NCBI GenBank assembly: GCA_021808485.1
Contig: JAKBBN010000007.1
Location: 1 to 58,285 of the forward strand
DNA from: Planctomycetota bacterium
GTDB taxonomy: Bacteria > Planctomycetota > Phycisphaerae > WQYP01
Direction: 5' to 3'
DNA: 58,285 nucleotides
Notes under the pieces: model-generated
Told to the model about the DNA's origin: nothing
The model's input: the letters and a program-made list of their open reading frames with translations, nothing else
The model's database searches: none
Shown here: positions 31,576-40,555 of the stretch, piece after piece
Numbering within the stretch: the first letter of the stretch is position 1
Layout of the letters: the number at the start of each line of letters is the position of its first letter
Made by a program: the position numbers and the translations under genes

Positions 31576-33177
31576 ATGAATCGGCGCTGGTGGAAAATAT
31601 GTATCAGCCTGCTGTTTTGCGCCGCGGCGCCGGCGGGCATAGCGGCTGGAGCCGCGGGGACATCGCCGGGAAAGCTTTTGTTTAAGCTGAATTTCACGGG
31701 CAAAGCTGGGGCATTGCCATCCAAAAAGCAATGGCACTACGATACGGGCTGGGACCCGAATTGCCGCACCTATTATCGCGATGACCGCCAAACCATGGGC
31801 GTGGTCAAGGATTCCCATACCCAAAGCGGAAAAGCGCTGGCCATTCGTGTGATTCCATATCCCGGAAAGCCGGGGGCGTTTGAATCCGCACGCATCACGA
31901 CATTCTCCAATGCGGCATGTCATGTCCAGTACGGCCTGATTGAAGCCCGAATAAAAGTACCGGGGGGACCCGGCGGAGCGGGATCGGGTTCCTGGCCGGC
32001 ATTCTGGTTATTGGGAACCAATATCCGGCAAGTCGGGTGGCCGCAGTGCGGCGAGATTGCTGTCATGGAAAGTGCCGGAAATCGGCCCGGCGTCGTCACG
32101 GGTACCATTCACGGCCCCGGCACCGGCGCCGGGGCGCCATACACCCTGCCGGCCGGGCAGGAGTTCTGGCGACACTACCATATCTTTGGAGTTCAATGGA
32201 GCCCCCGTGAAATTGAGTTCCTGTGTGATGGCCACGCCTATGCCCTTTTTACCCCGTCAGACCAGGCCGCGGGCAGCTGGGTTTTTGACCATCCATTTTA
32301 TATCATCCTCAATGTCGCCGAGGGCGGCGCCTACGGCGGGGCGCCGGCGCCGACGGCGACTTATCCCCAAACCATGTACGTGGACTGGATAAGGGCCTAC
32401 CGGTGGACGCTTGCCGCTCCCACCGCCCTGCGGGTGCGTGCCGCCGGGCATGACCGGGTGCGGGTAGGCTGGACGGATACGGCATTTGATGAGAGCGGAT
32501 TTGTGCTCCAGCGATCCACATCAGCCGATTTTTCCAGCCGCGTAAAAGAGTGGAAACTCTCCGCCATGAACAGTTCAATAAGGGATTCCGGGCTTTCAGC
32601 GGGTGTTACCTATTATTACCGGATTTCCGCGGTCGAAGGAAATCATCAGTCCGCGTGGTCATTGATCCGCAGCGCCGTGGCGAGGCGCGGTGTCCCTGCC
32701 GCGTTAACGAATGCGGCCGGACGGGCCGTTATCGCCGTCAATTGCGGCGGTCCGGCAGGGGACGGCTTCTTGGCGGACCGGTATTTCACGAAATCCGCCA
32801 CTGATGCGCCGGGCCGTCACCCGGTTATTCGTACCGGCAACTCAAGGAGCATTCCGGAAAGCGTTTATCAGTCCAATCGGTATGGTTCGTTTACCTATAC
32901 GCTGCCGCATTTAAAACCGCATGGTCGTTACATTCTGGAATTGAATTTTTGCGAGGGCTACTGGCACGGCCCGCGGAAACGGCTGTTTGCGGTGTTTGCC
33001 GATGGTGTGCCCATTCTCAATGATTTCGATATTTATGCCGCCGCGGGCGGGCGGTACAAAGCGGTCAACCGGTTGTTTCGTGTCAAGGCGGATCGTCATG
33101 GAAAATTGGTCCTGCGGTTTGTATCTCAGCGGGATAATGCGCAGGTAAACGGCATTGAGGTTTATCCCGCTCGCTGA
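31576..33177 (+). CDS. Exported GH16-family protein with FN3 and malectin-like domains; altered active site
   Basis: 533 residues. Signal peptide (RRWWKICISLLFCAAAPAG), GH16 beta-jelly-roll (about 28-275), FN3-like domain (about 277-365; APTALRVRAAG ... GVTYYYRISAVEG), and malectin-like C-terminal domain (about 380-533; VIAVNCGGPAGDGFLADRYF). The GH16 signature ExDxxE reads GEIAVMES: nucleophile E160 and acid/base E165 are present, but the middle Asp is Ala162 (codon GCT at 32059-32061). This Asp normally supports catalysis, so activity on beta-glucan may be low or lost. ATG 31576 is preferred: GGAG lies 7 nt upstream and the signal peptide follows directly. The longer frame from 31468 overlaps the preceding stop as ATGA. 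Confidence 0.88.
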   Translation: MNRRWWKICISLLFCAAAPAGIAAGAAGTSPGKLLFKLNFTGKAGALPSKKQWHYDTGWDPNCRTYYRDDRQTMGVVKDSHTQSGKALAIRVIPYPGKPGAFESARITTFSNAACHVQYGLIEARIKVPGGPGGAGSGSWPAFWLLGTNIRQVGWPQCGEIAVMESAGNRPGVVTGTIHGPGTGAGAPYTLPAGQEFWRHYHIFGVQWSPREIEFLCDGHAYALFTPSDQAAGSWVFDHPFYIILNVAEGGAYGGAPAPTATYPQTMYVDWIRAYRWTLAAPTALRVRAAGHDRVRVGWTDTAFDESGFVLQRSTSADFSSRVKEWKLSAMNSSIRDSGLSAGVTYYYRISAVEGNHQSAWSLIRSAVARRGVPAALTNAAGRAVIAVNCGGPAGDGFLADRYFTKSATDAPGRHPVIRTGNSRSIPESVYQSNRYGSFTYTLPHLKPHGRYILELNFCEGYWHGPRKRLFAVFADGVPILNDFDIYAAAGGRYKAVNRLFRVKADRHGKLVLRFVSQRDNAQVNGIEVYPAR

Positions 33178-33233
33178 TGGCGGGCGGTTTTACGGCGGCG
33201 GCAAGAGTACAACAATCCGCATCCGCAGGCGGG

Positions 33234-33725
33234 TTACTCCAGAATCTCCACCGGAGTGCCCACGGCGCACATGGCAAAAAGCCGGGCCATGTCCGCATTG
33301 CACAGGGCCACACAGCCGGCGGTGGACGTGCGGCCTTCCGCGCCGCCATGAATAAAAATTTCTCCGCCCAGCGGTGTTTTCCAAACGCGGTCCTGCGTGG
33401 CCGGATCGCTCATATCGCCGTCGGCCAGATCCGCCATCAACCGGTCAAACTGCGGCTGGGTCAACAGGCCGCACTCCAGGCCGCGTCTGGCGGCGGCTTC
33501 ATCCGGATAATTCAATCCCAGGGACAGGAAGAATTTGCTCCCGGGATTGCGAAACACCACTTTGAATGTTCCCAGCGGCGTTTTGCGGTCCCCTTCGATT
33601 TGCTTGTCACCGGAATTTGAACCGCTGATGCAGGGATACGCGGCGATCTGTCTGCCGGCAGCGATGACTTCCAGAATGCCACGGGATTTTATGACACGAA
33701 GTTGTATACCTGTGTGCACGTTCAT
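33234..33725 (-). CDS. L,D-transpeptidase (YkuD domain)
   Basis: 163 residues, almost entirely a YkuD domain. Motif IFIHGGAEGRTSTAGCVAL contains His126 and nucleophile Cys138 (HG-x(n)-S/T-x-GC). GDRKTPLGTFKV is the usual early block. Such enzymes form 3-3 peptidoglycan crosslinks or attach proteins to peptidoglycan, outside the cytoplasmic membrane. No signal peptide or membrane anchor is visible, which is odd for that role. The start overlaps the stop of the upstream DUF218 membrane protein gene (ATGA), so the two are co-translated. Confidence 0.88.
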   Translation of the reverse strand: MNVHTGIQLRVIKSRGILEVIAAGRQIAAYPCISGSNSGDKQIEGDRKTPLGTFKVVFRNPGSKFFLSLGLNYPDEAAARRGLECGLLTQPQFDRLMADLADGDMSDPATQDRVWKTPLGGEIFIHGGAEGRTSTAGCVALCNADMARLFAMCAVGTPVEILE

Positions 33726-34852
33726 TTTTTATCATCCGGATTGTGGTACTGCCGGTCAAAAAAGTAAACAGGATACGCGACGAGTTCACGTATCACGGAA
33801 AATGGGTCGGTCTGGAACCATTGATGATCTTTCGCTGCAAGGGTCCAGGTCTTGATGCCTATCTGGCGGAAGGCCAGCTGCGTGCGCGGCAAATGATAAT
33901 CCGAACTTATGGCGACAACCGTTTTGAACCCGCGCTGCCGCATGACGCGCCGTACGTTAAAAGCCGTGTACCGCGTGTTGTCTCCATGGAAGTCAAGAAT
34001 AATGCGATTGCGCGGCACCCGGTGCGACAGGGCGATTTTCAGCATGGCGTCCGGTTGGTTGCGGTGCGATTTGAGCGCGCCGTCAGGGGCGGAACCGCTG
34101 AGCATCAGGTATCGAATACGGTGCTGCATGAAAAGTTGAACGCCCATAAGGGTGCGGTTGCGCATCGCACGGTCGCAAATGTCGCCGGGAAGAACCGCAT
34201 GGCCCAGCACCACTCCCAGGTCAATGGTTCCGGTGGACGGAGGGGGATCCGCGCGGAATTCGCAGCTGAAAACCCATACCATCAGGGCGGCGAATAACAG
34301 GCTGAAAATACGATCCTTCCACCCATACCGCAGCAGACGCATGGTTTTTTCCGGCGGGGGCAGCGAGCCTGCGGATGTACTGAAAATGCCGCCGGGAGAC
34401 GCCCCCAGCCACACGGCAAACGCCAGCAGCACCAGCAGGCACATGGGGGGGCCAATCTGCAGGTTTCCATGGCGTTGGGCCAGCAGGTGATAGTAATACA
34501 GGGTGTTGGCCAGCAGCGCCAGCATCACCATCCACGATGGGATCAGAAGCAGACGGTTCAGCCATAATCGCCGGCACACAAGCCGGGGTGAAATGACCGG
34601 CGCGGCCGGAATGTCCAGGCAACGGCTCAAACCGAGTGCAATAAGCGAAAGCAACCAGACAATCAGCAGCGGCTGGGCCAAAGGCCCGGCCTGACGCAGA
34701 TCAATCCAGCGAAAACTTTGGCCGGTCAGAATGCTGATGCCGCCCGCCCAGTAGATTGCGGTTTCCAGGCATCGCAGCGGATAGGTAACCTTCGGCCATG
34801 GACTTGCGGATGGATCTGCGGAACCGTTGGCTATATTGCCGCATTGCGCCAT
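33722..34852 (-). CDS. DUF218 (YdcF/SanA-like) membrane protein
   Basis: 376 residues. The N-terminal half has about five hydrophobic segments (AIYWAGGISILTG, LLIVWLLSLIALGL, LIPSWMVMLALLANTLYYYH, MCLLVLLAFAVWLG, IFSLLFAALMVWVFSC). The C-terminal half is a DUF218 domain: IDLGVVLGHAVLPGD, YLMLSGSAPDG, VVAISSDYHLPRT. Family members are linked to envelope integrity and vancomycin tolerance. It couples to an L,D-transpeptidase, which fits a role in peptidoglycan. No Shine-Dalgarno sequence precedes ATG 34852. Confidence 0.85.
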   Translation of the reverse strand: MAQCGNIANGSADPSASPWPKVTYPLRCLETAIYWAGGISILTGQSFRWIDLRQAGPLAQPLLIVWLLSLIALGLSRCLDIPAAPVISPRLVCRRLWLNRLLLIPSWMVMLALLANTLYYYHLLAQRHGNLQIGPPMCLLVLLAFAVWLGASPGGIFSTSAGSLPPPEKTMRLLRYGWKDRIFSLLFAALMVWVFSCEFRADPPPSTGTIDLGVVLGHAVLPGDICDRAMRNRTLMGVQLFMQHRIRYLMLSGSAPDGALKSHRNQPDAMLKIALSHRVPRNRIILDFHGDNTRYTAFNVRRVMRQRGFKTVVAISSDYHLPRTQLAFRQIGIKTWTLAAKDHQWFQTDPFSVIRELVAYPVYFFDRQYHNPDDKK

Positions 34853-34887
34853 GCCGTATCATTCCATACCAAACCTGTTCCGCGTCA

Positions 34888-37587
34888 TCAGGACCCGCCG
34901 GGCGCCGGACCATCCATTATACGAATGGCGCCCCGCAGGTGAATATCAGCGGACGAACTTCCGATCATTATATCAACCGTCGCCGGAACAAGAACAAAGT
35001 CATGAGCGGTTTGACTCCAATACCGCAGGGCCTGATCGCTGTGATCCAGCGTCAGGCTGACTGTCTTTGTTTCGCCCGGTTTAAGCGGGATGCGGTCAAA
35101 GTTGACCAACTGCTTGATGGGCCGCTGCACTTTTGCGTCCCGCACGTGAATGTAAAGCTGCGGCACCGCGTCACCCGCCGTCAGGCCGGTATTGGTGATA
35201 TCCACCGCTATCTGAATGCTTGATCCCGGTGAAAGCGTATTGGCGCTGATGTTGAGATTCTTATATTCGAATCGCGTGTAACTCAAGCCATGGCCGAACG
35301 GGTAAAGCGGCTGATTCTTAAAGTACATGTAGGTACGGCCGTGGCGAATATTAAAATCATGAAATCGCGGGAGTTGGCTCACGCTGTGGAACCATGTGGT
35401 GGAAAGCTTTCCACCGGGGTTATAATCGCCGAAAATAACATCCGCCAGGGCGTTTCCCTGCTGTTCGCCGAGGAACAGACCTCCGACGATCGCCGGCAGA
35501 TTCTCCTGTTCCCAGTTCACGGCGACCGGAGCGTTGGAGGAAATCACCAGAATTGTATGGGGATTGGCGGCGAACACCGCCTTGGCGAGTTGGTGCTGCG
35601 CGCCGGGCAAATGAATATGCCGCCGATCATGTCCCTCGGCATCCACCTGCTGGTCCGCCCCGACGAACAGCAGGACGGCATCCGCATTTTTGGCCGCTTT
35701 CACGGCTTTGGCAAATTCCACGTCATCGCGCCGGCCGGTTACCGTGCAACCCATTGCATAGTCCACCTGCACCTGCGAACTGTGTGGAATCGGCAGGGGT
35801 TGAGCCGGCGAGAGATGAAACGACTGGACATTGAACAGGTTCGGATGATTTCCACGGAAACAAAGGTAGACCGTATGCTGCCCCGTCACCGGCTCAATCC
35901 GCGCTGAAACATTCGTCCATGATTGCCAATGATTTGTGCCCGGGACGTCCAGCGTGCAGATAACCGGGCCGGTCAGGCTGTCGAGGCGAACATCCATAAA
36001 CCCGCCGCTGGTGGCGCTGGCCACACGGGCGGTAAACAGGCTGGCGCCTGTGAACACAACGTTTTCGTAACTGGCCCAGGTGCCGTTGTTGATGTACCCA
36101 AGGTCTTCACCCCCTTCCACGCACGGTTCGGTGTGCGGGGTGCCGTATACATTTTCAAAATGCGATGCACGCTTGCTGTACGAAGGCACAGCGGTGATTC
36201 CCAACTTTCGGTATATTCCCTGAAGGGGTGAAATACGGAAATTGGGGCTGCCGCTGTAATTGCCGAGGTGGCATTCATCGGCCATCGGCCCGATTACCGC
36301 CAATTTCTTCAACGTGGATTTGTTCAGAGGCAGCGTCTGATTGTCGTTCTTAAACAGAACAATCGATTGCCGGGCGATCTCGCGGGCGAGTTCGCGGTGG
36401 GCCGGGCTTTCGCGGCATGAAATGGGAATCGTGTGATAAGGTATTTGATCCTGCGGATCAAAGTTGCCCAGCAGTATCCGTCCCGTGATGCTGCGGGTCA
36501 GCGAATGGTCCAGCGTTTCTTCGCCGATCAGTTCTTGATTAACCGCGTGCATCAGATGGTCCTGCAGCGTGGACCCGCAGTTGATATCGCAGCCCGCGTT
36601 TACCGCCATCGCAGCCGCCTGGGCGTAAGTGGGAACAAAGTGATGGGTGCGGTGGATATCGCCGACGGCGTCGCAATCAGAGACCACGTAACCGCGGAAT
36701 CCCCAGCGGTTGCGCAAAAGATCCGTCAGCAAAAAGGGATTCCCCGTGGTGGGAATGCCGTTCATGGAATTGTATGAACTCATGACCGTAAATACCTTCC
36801 CTCGTGTGACGCACGCATGAAATCCGCGCGAGTAATACTCCCAGAAACTTCGCGCGTCCACCGTTTCCGACACTGTTTCGCGGTCGGAATCCGTGTCGTT
36901 AAGGATAAAATGCTTGGCACAGGCAATGGTCTTGAGATATTTTTTATCATCTCCCTGCATGCCATGAATAGTGTGCACCGCCATTTCCGCCACCAGGCAC
37001 GGGTCTTCACCGTAATTCTCGCCGATGCGTCCCCAACGCGGATCGCGGGCGCCCATGTTCACGGTCGGCGGGGAAAACATTGCCAGCCCCTGTCCGTTTC
37101 TTTTGTGCCATGCCCATATTTCGTCGCTTGCCGCCGTGAAAACGCGCTTAACCAACCGCCGGTTAAACGAACATCCCATGGCCAGCGGCAATGGAAAACT
37201 GGTGACCGGCCCGCCATGGATAAGCCCGTGCAGGGCCTCGCTGGCGTAAAAATTGAACGCCGGCATACCCAGTCGGGGAATGGCCGGGACTGAATTGCCG
37301 AACTGGCTTATCTTTTCCGCCAGTGTCATGCGGGCTACCAGTGCCGCCGCCTTCCTTCGGACGCTTTCAAAGTGCTCCGGTGCGATACCACCCATATCCA
37401 GTGATTTAGTACCGCGACCGCCTGCTCCAGCCGGTGACTCCATGCCAACCGTTGACATGGATGTGCGCGTTTGACATCCGGCGACCGCCGCCGTTGCGCC
37501 GGTAGCGGCTGCTATGGCCAGAAAATCACGGCGATTGACGGCTTTCGCCGTTTTGCTTTGTTGCCCGGATTTCGACTTGGGTTGCAT
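34888..37587 (-). CDS. Tat-exported lipoprotein glycoside hydrolase family 3 with inserted CBM6-like domain
   Basis: 899 residues. Twin-arginine signal NRRDFLAIAAATGA ending in lipobox AVAGC. GH3 N-terminal barrel with YGEDPCLVAE, CAKHFILNDT and the nucleophile Asp304 in GYVVSDCDAVGDIH; the SDCDAV form is typical of the beta-xylosidase/arabinofuranosidase branch. The C-terminal alpha/beta sandwich is split by an inserted CBM6-like domain (about residues 500-615; EGGEDLGYINNGTWASYENV, QHTVYLCFRG). A GH3 FN3-like domain ends the protein. AAGGAG 9 nt before ATG 37587 sets the start over 37629. Probably degrades xylan- or glucan-derived oligosaccharides at the cell surface. Confidence 0.92.
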   Translation of the reverse strand: MQPKSKSGQQSKTAKAVNRRDFLAIAAATGATAAVAGCQTRTSMSTVGMESPAGAGGRGTKSLDMGGIAPEHFESVRRKAAALVARMTLAEKISQFGNSVPAIPRLGMPAFNFYASEALHGLIHGGPVTSFPLPLAMGCSFNRRLVKRVFTAASDEIWAWHKRNGQGLAMFSPPTVNMGARDPRWGRIGENYGEDPCLVAEMAVHTIHGMQGDDKKYLKTIACAKHFILNDTDSDRETVSETVDARSFWEYYSRGFHACVTRGKVFTVMSSYNSMNGIPTTGNPFLLTDLLRNRWGFRGYVVSDCDAVGDIHRTHHFVPTYAQAAAMAVNAGCDINCGSTLQDHLMHAVNQELIGEETLDHSLTRSITGRILLGNFDPQDQIPYHTIPISCRESPAHRELAREIARQSIVLFKNDNQTLPLNKSTLKKLAVIGPMADECHLGNYSGSPNFRISPLQGIYRKLGITAVPSYSKRASHFENVYGTPHTEPCVEGGEDLGYINNGTWASYENVVFTGASLFTARVASATSGGFMDVRLDSLTGPVICTLDVPGTNHWQSWTNVSARIEPVTGQHTVYLCFRGNHPNLFNVQSFHLSPAQPLPIPHSSQVQVDYAMGCTVTGRRDDVEFAKAVKAAKNADAVLLFVGADQQVDAEGHDRRHIHLPGAQHQLAKAVFAANPHTILVISSNAPVAVNWEQENLPAIVGGLFLGEQQGNALADVIFGDYNPGGKLSTTWFHSVSQLPRFHDFNIRHGRTYMYFKNQPLYPFGHGLSYTRFEYKNLNISANTLSPGSSIQIAVDITNTGLTAGDAVPQLYIHVRDAKVQRPIKQLVNFDRIPLKPGETKTVSLTLDHSDQALRYWSQTAHDFVLVPATVDIMIGSSSADIHLRGAIRIMDGPAPGGS

Positions 37588-37974
37588 AGGGATGATCTCC
37601 TTAAAGCTATGTCGGTCTGGACAATGCATTCGGTCGGCGCCATCGTGGAAGCTGACTGCCGCAGTTCAGATGCAACGTTACCTTCTCCGTGTTATTGCAG
37701 GAACCGGCCGTATCCAAGACGTCGTGTTCGTCTTTGGATGTCGATATGTTGACCGGGTGAACTGCCGCCGGGGCGAACCATAGCTGGAATTTTACGGCCG
37801 CCGATTCAAATTGCAACGCCGTACCGATGGATGGCCGGCGTGAATTTGTCCCCGGATGTCTGGTTTCCAGATATAAATATTCTTTACCGGGCGAGGCCGG
37901 CAAGCTATAGTCTTTTAAGGGCAGAACGGTATGACGACCCGCGATAAGGGTGGCGAAACCAGGAAAAAGGCCTT
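37588..37974. other. Divergent intergenic region, GH3 / copper ATPase
   Basis: 387 bp, no gene seen. It holds the copA promoter candidate and the dyad TCTGG-TTT-CCAGA (37859-37871) just upstream of it. On the GH3 side, TGCAACGTTACC (37671-37682) is an imperfect dyad with central CG that could be a LacI-type site, at low confidence. Confidence 0.35.
37883..37911 (+). promoter_or_regulatory. Promoter candidate for copA-like gene
   Basis: TTTACC, 17-nt spacer, TATAGT; leader of about 57 nt. No metal-regulator dyad is seen inside the spacer. Confidence 0.45.
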
Positions 37975-40392
37975 ATGAATAAACGCCTCTCACTTTCCGT
38001 CCTTGCTCCATCAAGCTCTGATCCCTCCACTCCGGAACTCAAGATTGATCCGGTGTGCCACATGCGGGTGAATCCGGCAAGGTGCGCCGGCTCGGTACAG
38101 TATAAAGCCGAAACGTACTATTTTTGCGGCAAGAGCTGCATTGCAAAATTTCAAGCCGATCCCGAAAAATATCTCAACACCGCCGGTCCGGCATCCGCCT
38201 CACCTGTCGCCGATCAAACAACGTCCATGCCTGGCGAAGACGCCGCCGGAGCCGTGCAGTCGGGGGGCATTGTCGCGGGAATTCAATACACCTGTCCGAT
38301 GGACCCGGAAATTATCCGTGATCGTCCCGGACCCTGTCCCAAATGCGGCATGGCCCTGGAGCCCATGGATCCCCAGTCGCAGCCCGCGGAAAACCCGGAA
38401 CTGCTGGACATGCGGCGGCGGCTGAAAGTAAGCGTGCTGTTTACGCTGCCGTTGCTGGCCCTGGCAATGGCCGGGGATTTTATTCCCGCCCTGCATTCGG
38501 TTCCATGGGCCGATCCGGTGGAGTTATTGCTGGCGACACCGGTGGTGTTTTACGGCGGTTGGCCGTTCTTTCTGCGGGCCTGGCAATCATGTGTGAATCG
38601 GCATCCCAATATGTTTACATTGATTGGCCTGGGCGTGGCGGTATCGTGGCTGTATTCCCTTGCGGGCACCGTCGTGCCTGAAGCCTTTCCCGCCGTCATG
38701 CGGTCCCATGGCGCCGTGCCGGTCTATTTTGAAAGCGCCGGCGTGATTGTCACGCTTGTGCTGATCGGGCAGGTGCTGGAACTCAACGCCCGCGGACGCA
38801 CGGCTGCGGCTTTGCAATCTTTATTGAAGCTGTCTCCCACGACGGCCCATCGCATCGGCAGTGACGGCCGCATTTTCGACATCCCGGCCGGTGATATTCA
38901 GCCGAAGGATATTCTGGTGGTGCGGCCCGGCGAGCGGATCGCAGCGGACGGAACAGTGGTGGATTCCACCGGTTGGGTGGATGAATCCATGTTTACCGGC
39001 GAATCTTTGCCGGCGGAAAAAAAGGCCGGAGACAAACTGATCGGCGGTTCATTAAATGGTTCAGCCGCATTAACCATGCAGGCCGCCGCGGTGGGCGGTC
39101 AGACGGTGCTGTCCCAAATCGTAAAAATTGTGGCCCAGGCGCAGCGCAGCCGCGCTCCCATTCAGCAACTCGCGGATCGTGTGGCGGCGTACTTTGTCCC
39201 CGCGGTGATCGCGTGTGCCATATTAACCGCCGCAATCTGGCTTTTATTCGGTCCGGCGCCGGCGGTCGGCCCGGCCTTGGTCAATGCGGTAAGCGTATTG
39301 ATCATTGCCTGTCCCTGCGCCCTGGGCCTTGCTACGCCCATGGCCGTGATGGTGGGGGTGGGCCGGGGCGCACAACTCGGCGTCCTGGTCAAAAATGCCG
39401 AAGCGATGCAGCGGCTTGAAAACGTGGATGCGATCGTGCTGGATAAAACCGGCACGCTCACGATGGGAAAACCGGAAGTAACCGCGATCGCGGCGATTGA
39501 TGGATGGAATGAAGCATCCGTGCTTGCGATGGCGGCGGCATTGGAACAGTTGAGTGAACATCCATTGGCGGCCGCCATTGTGCGAGCCGCTGCGGCGCGT
39601 CATCTGCCGCTTGCCGAAGTTAAAAAGTTTCAGTCCATCAGCGGCAGGGGAACGATGGGAGAAGTAGATGGTAAACGCCTGATGGTGGGCAATGCCGCCA
39701 TGCTCCAGGAAGCAGGCGTAACCGGTGCGGCAAATAATCAATCCTTGGAAATCCCGCTGCCTGGCGCGGAGGGGCAAGCGGTTATTTATGTCGCGGCGGA
39801 CGGCAAACTCATCGGCTGCATGGGAATATCCGATGACGCCAAGCCGGAGGCCGCGGCAGTGATTCGTGAACTTCGCCAACGCGGTATGCGAACGGTCATG
39901 CTGACCGGTGATAATGCCGCCGCTGCGGAGCGCATAGGTCGGCAGGTCGGTCTTGATGCCATTCATACCGGTTTGCTTCCTCAGGACAAAGCCGATGTGC
40001 TGCGGCAGCTTAAAAAGCAGGGGCATTGCGTAGCCATGGTGGGGGACGGCATCAATGATGCCCCCGCATTGGCGGTGGCGGATGTCGGCATAGCAATGGC
40101 CACTGGAACGGATGTCGCAATCGCCAGCGCCGGCATTACCCTTCTCGGCGGAAACCTGCAGGGACTGCTTACCGCAATGAATCTGGCGCGTGCCGTAATG
40201 AAAAATATTCGCCAGAATTTGTGGCTGGCATTTATCTACAATGCGCTGGGAATTCCCCTTGCCGCAGGTGTATTATTTCCCTGGACGGGATGGCGGCTCA
40301 GCCCGATGATCGCCGCCGCCGCGATGAGCTTAAGCTCCGTGTGCGTCATCACCAATGCGTTGCGCCTGCGCGGCTTTCAGCGTGCCGGGTGA
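37975..40392 (+). CDS. copA: Copper-type P1B-ATPase with N-terminal YHS and heavy-metal-binding domains
   Basis: 805-residue inner-membrane metal-exporting ATPase. The N-terminus has a YHS domain (about 20-65; IDPVCHMRVNP, YYFCGKSCIAKF) and a heavy-metal-binding motif YTCPMDPEIIRDRPGPCPKC (about 102-125), instead of classical GMxCxxC HMA domains. The ATPase core has CPCALGLATP (Cys446, Cys448; ion path), DKTGTLTMGKP with phosphorylated Asp490, SEHPLA, MLTGDN and MVGDGINDAPALAVAD. About eight membrane segments. CPC plus this N-terminal layout resembles SilP/CopB-like copper or silver exporters. AAAAAGG precedes the ATG. No metal-responsive regulator or chaperone gene adjoins it. Confidence 0.93.
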   Translation: MNKRLSLSVLAPSSSDPSTPELKIDPVCHMRVNPARCAGSVQYKAETYYFCGKSCIAKFQADPEKYLNTAGPASASPVADQTTSMPGEDAAGAVQSGGIVAGIQYTCPMDPEIIRDRPGPCPKCGMALEPMDPQSQPAENPELLDMRRRLKVSVLFTLPLLALAMAGDFIPALHSVPWADPVELLLATPVVFYGGWPFFLRAWQSCVNRHPNMFTLIGLGVAVSWLYSLAGTVVPEAFPAVMRSHGAVPVYFESAGVIVTLVLIGQVLELNARGRTAAALQSLLKLSPTTAHRIGSDGRIFDIPAGDIQPKDILVVRPGERIAADGTVVDSTGWVDESMFTGESLPAEKKAGDKLIGGSLNGSAALTMQAAAVGGQTVLSQIVKIVAQAQRSRAPIQQLADRVAAYFVPAVIACAILTAAIWLLFGPAPAVGPALVNAVSVLIIACPCALGLATPMAVMVGVGRGAQLGVLVKNAEAMQRLENVDAIVLDKTGTLTMGKPEVTAIAAIDGWNEASVLAMAAALEQLSEHPLAAAIVRAAAARHLPLAEVKKFQSISGRGTMGEVDGKRLMVGNAAMLQEAGVTGAANNQSLEIPLPGAEGQAVIYVAADGKLIGCMGISDDAKPEAAAVIRELRQRGMRTVMLTGDNAAAAERIGRQVGLDAIHTGLLPQDKADVLRQLKKQGHCVAMVGDGINDAPALAVADVGIAMATGTDVAIASAGITLLGGNLQGLLTAMNLARAVMKNIRQNLWLAFIYNALGIPLAAGVLFPWTGWRLSPMIAAAAMSLSSVCVITNALRLRGFQRAG

Positions 40393-40555
40393 AAATCGCC
40401 TGAGTTCCGGGGTGCCGGCGGCGATGCCGTGTTTCGGTGCGGGTGAACCTAATAGACGTACTTCTATGCCACTGGCGCGCAAACCGATTTTGTGCGACTG
40501 AAGAGGAAAACGGTGGTGTCTTTTTCATGCATTTTACCGCCACATGGAGGTTCCG

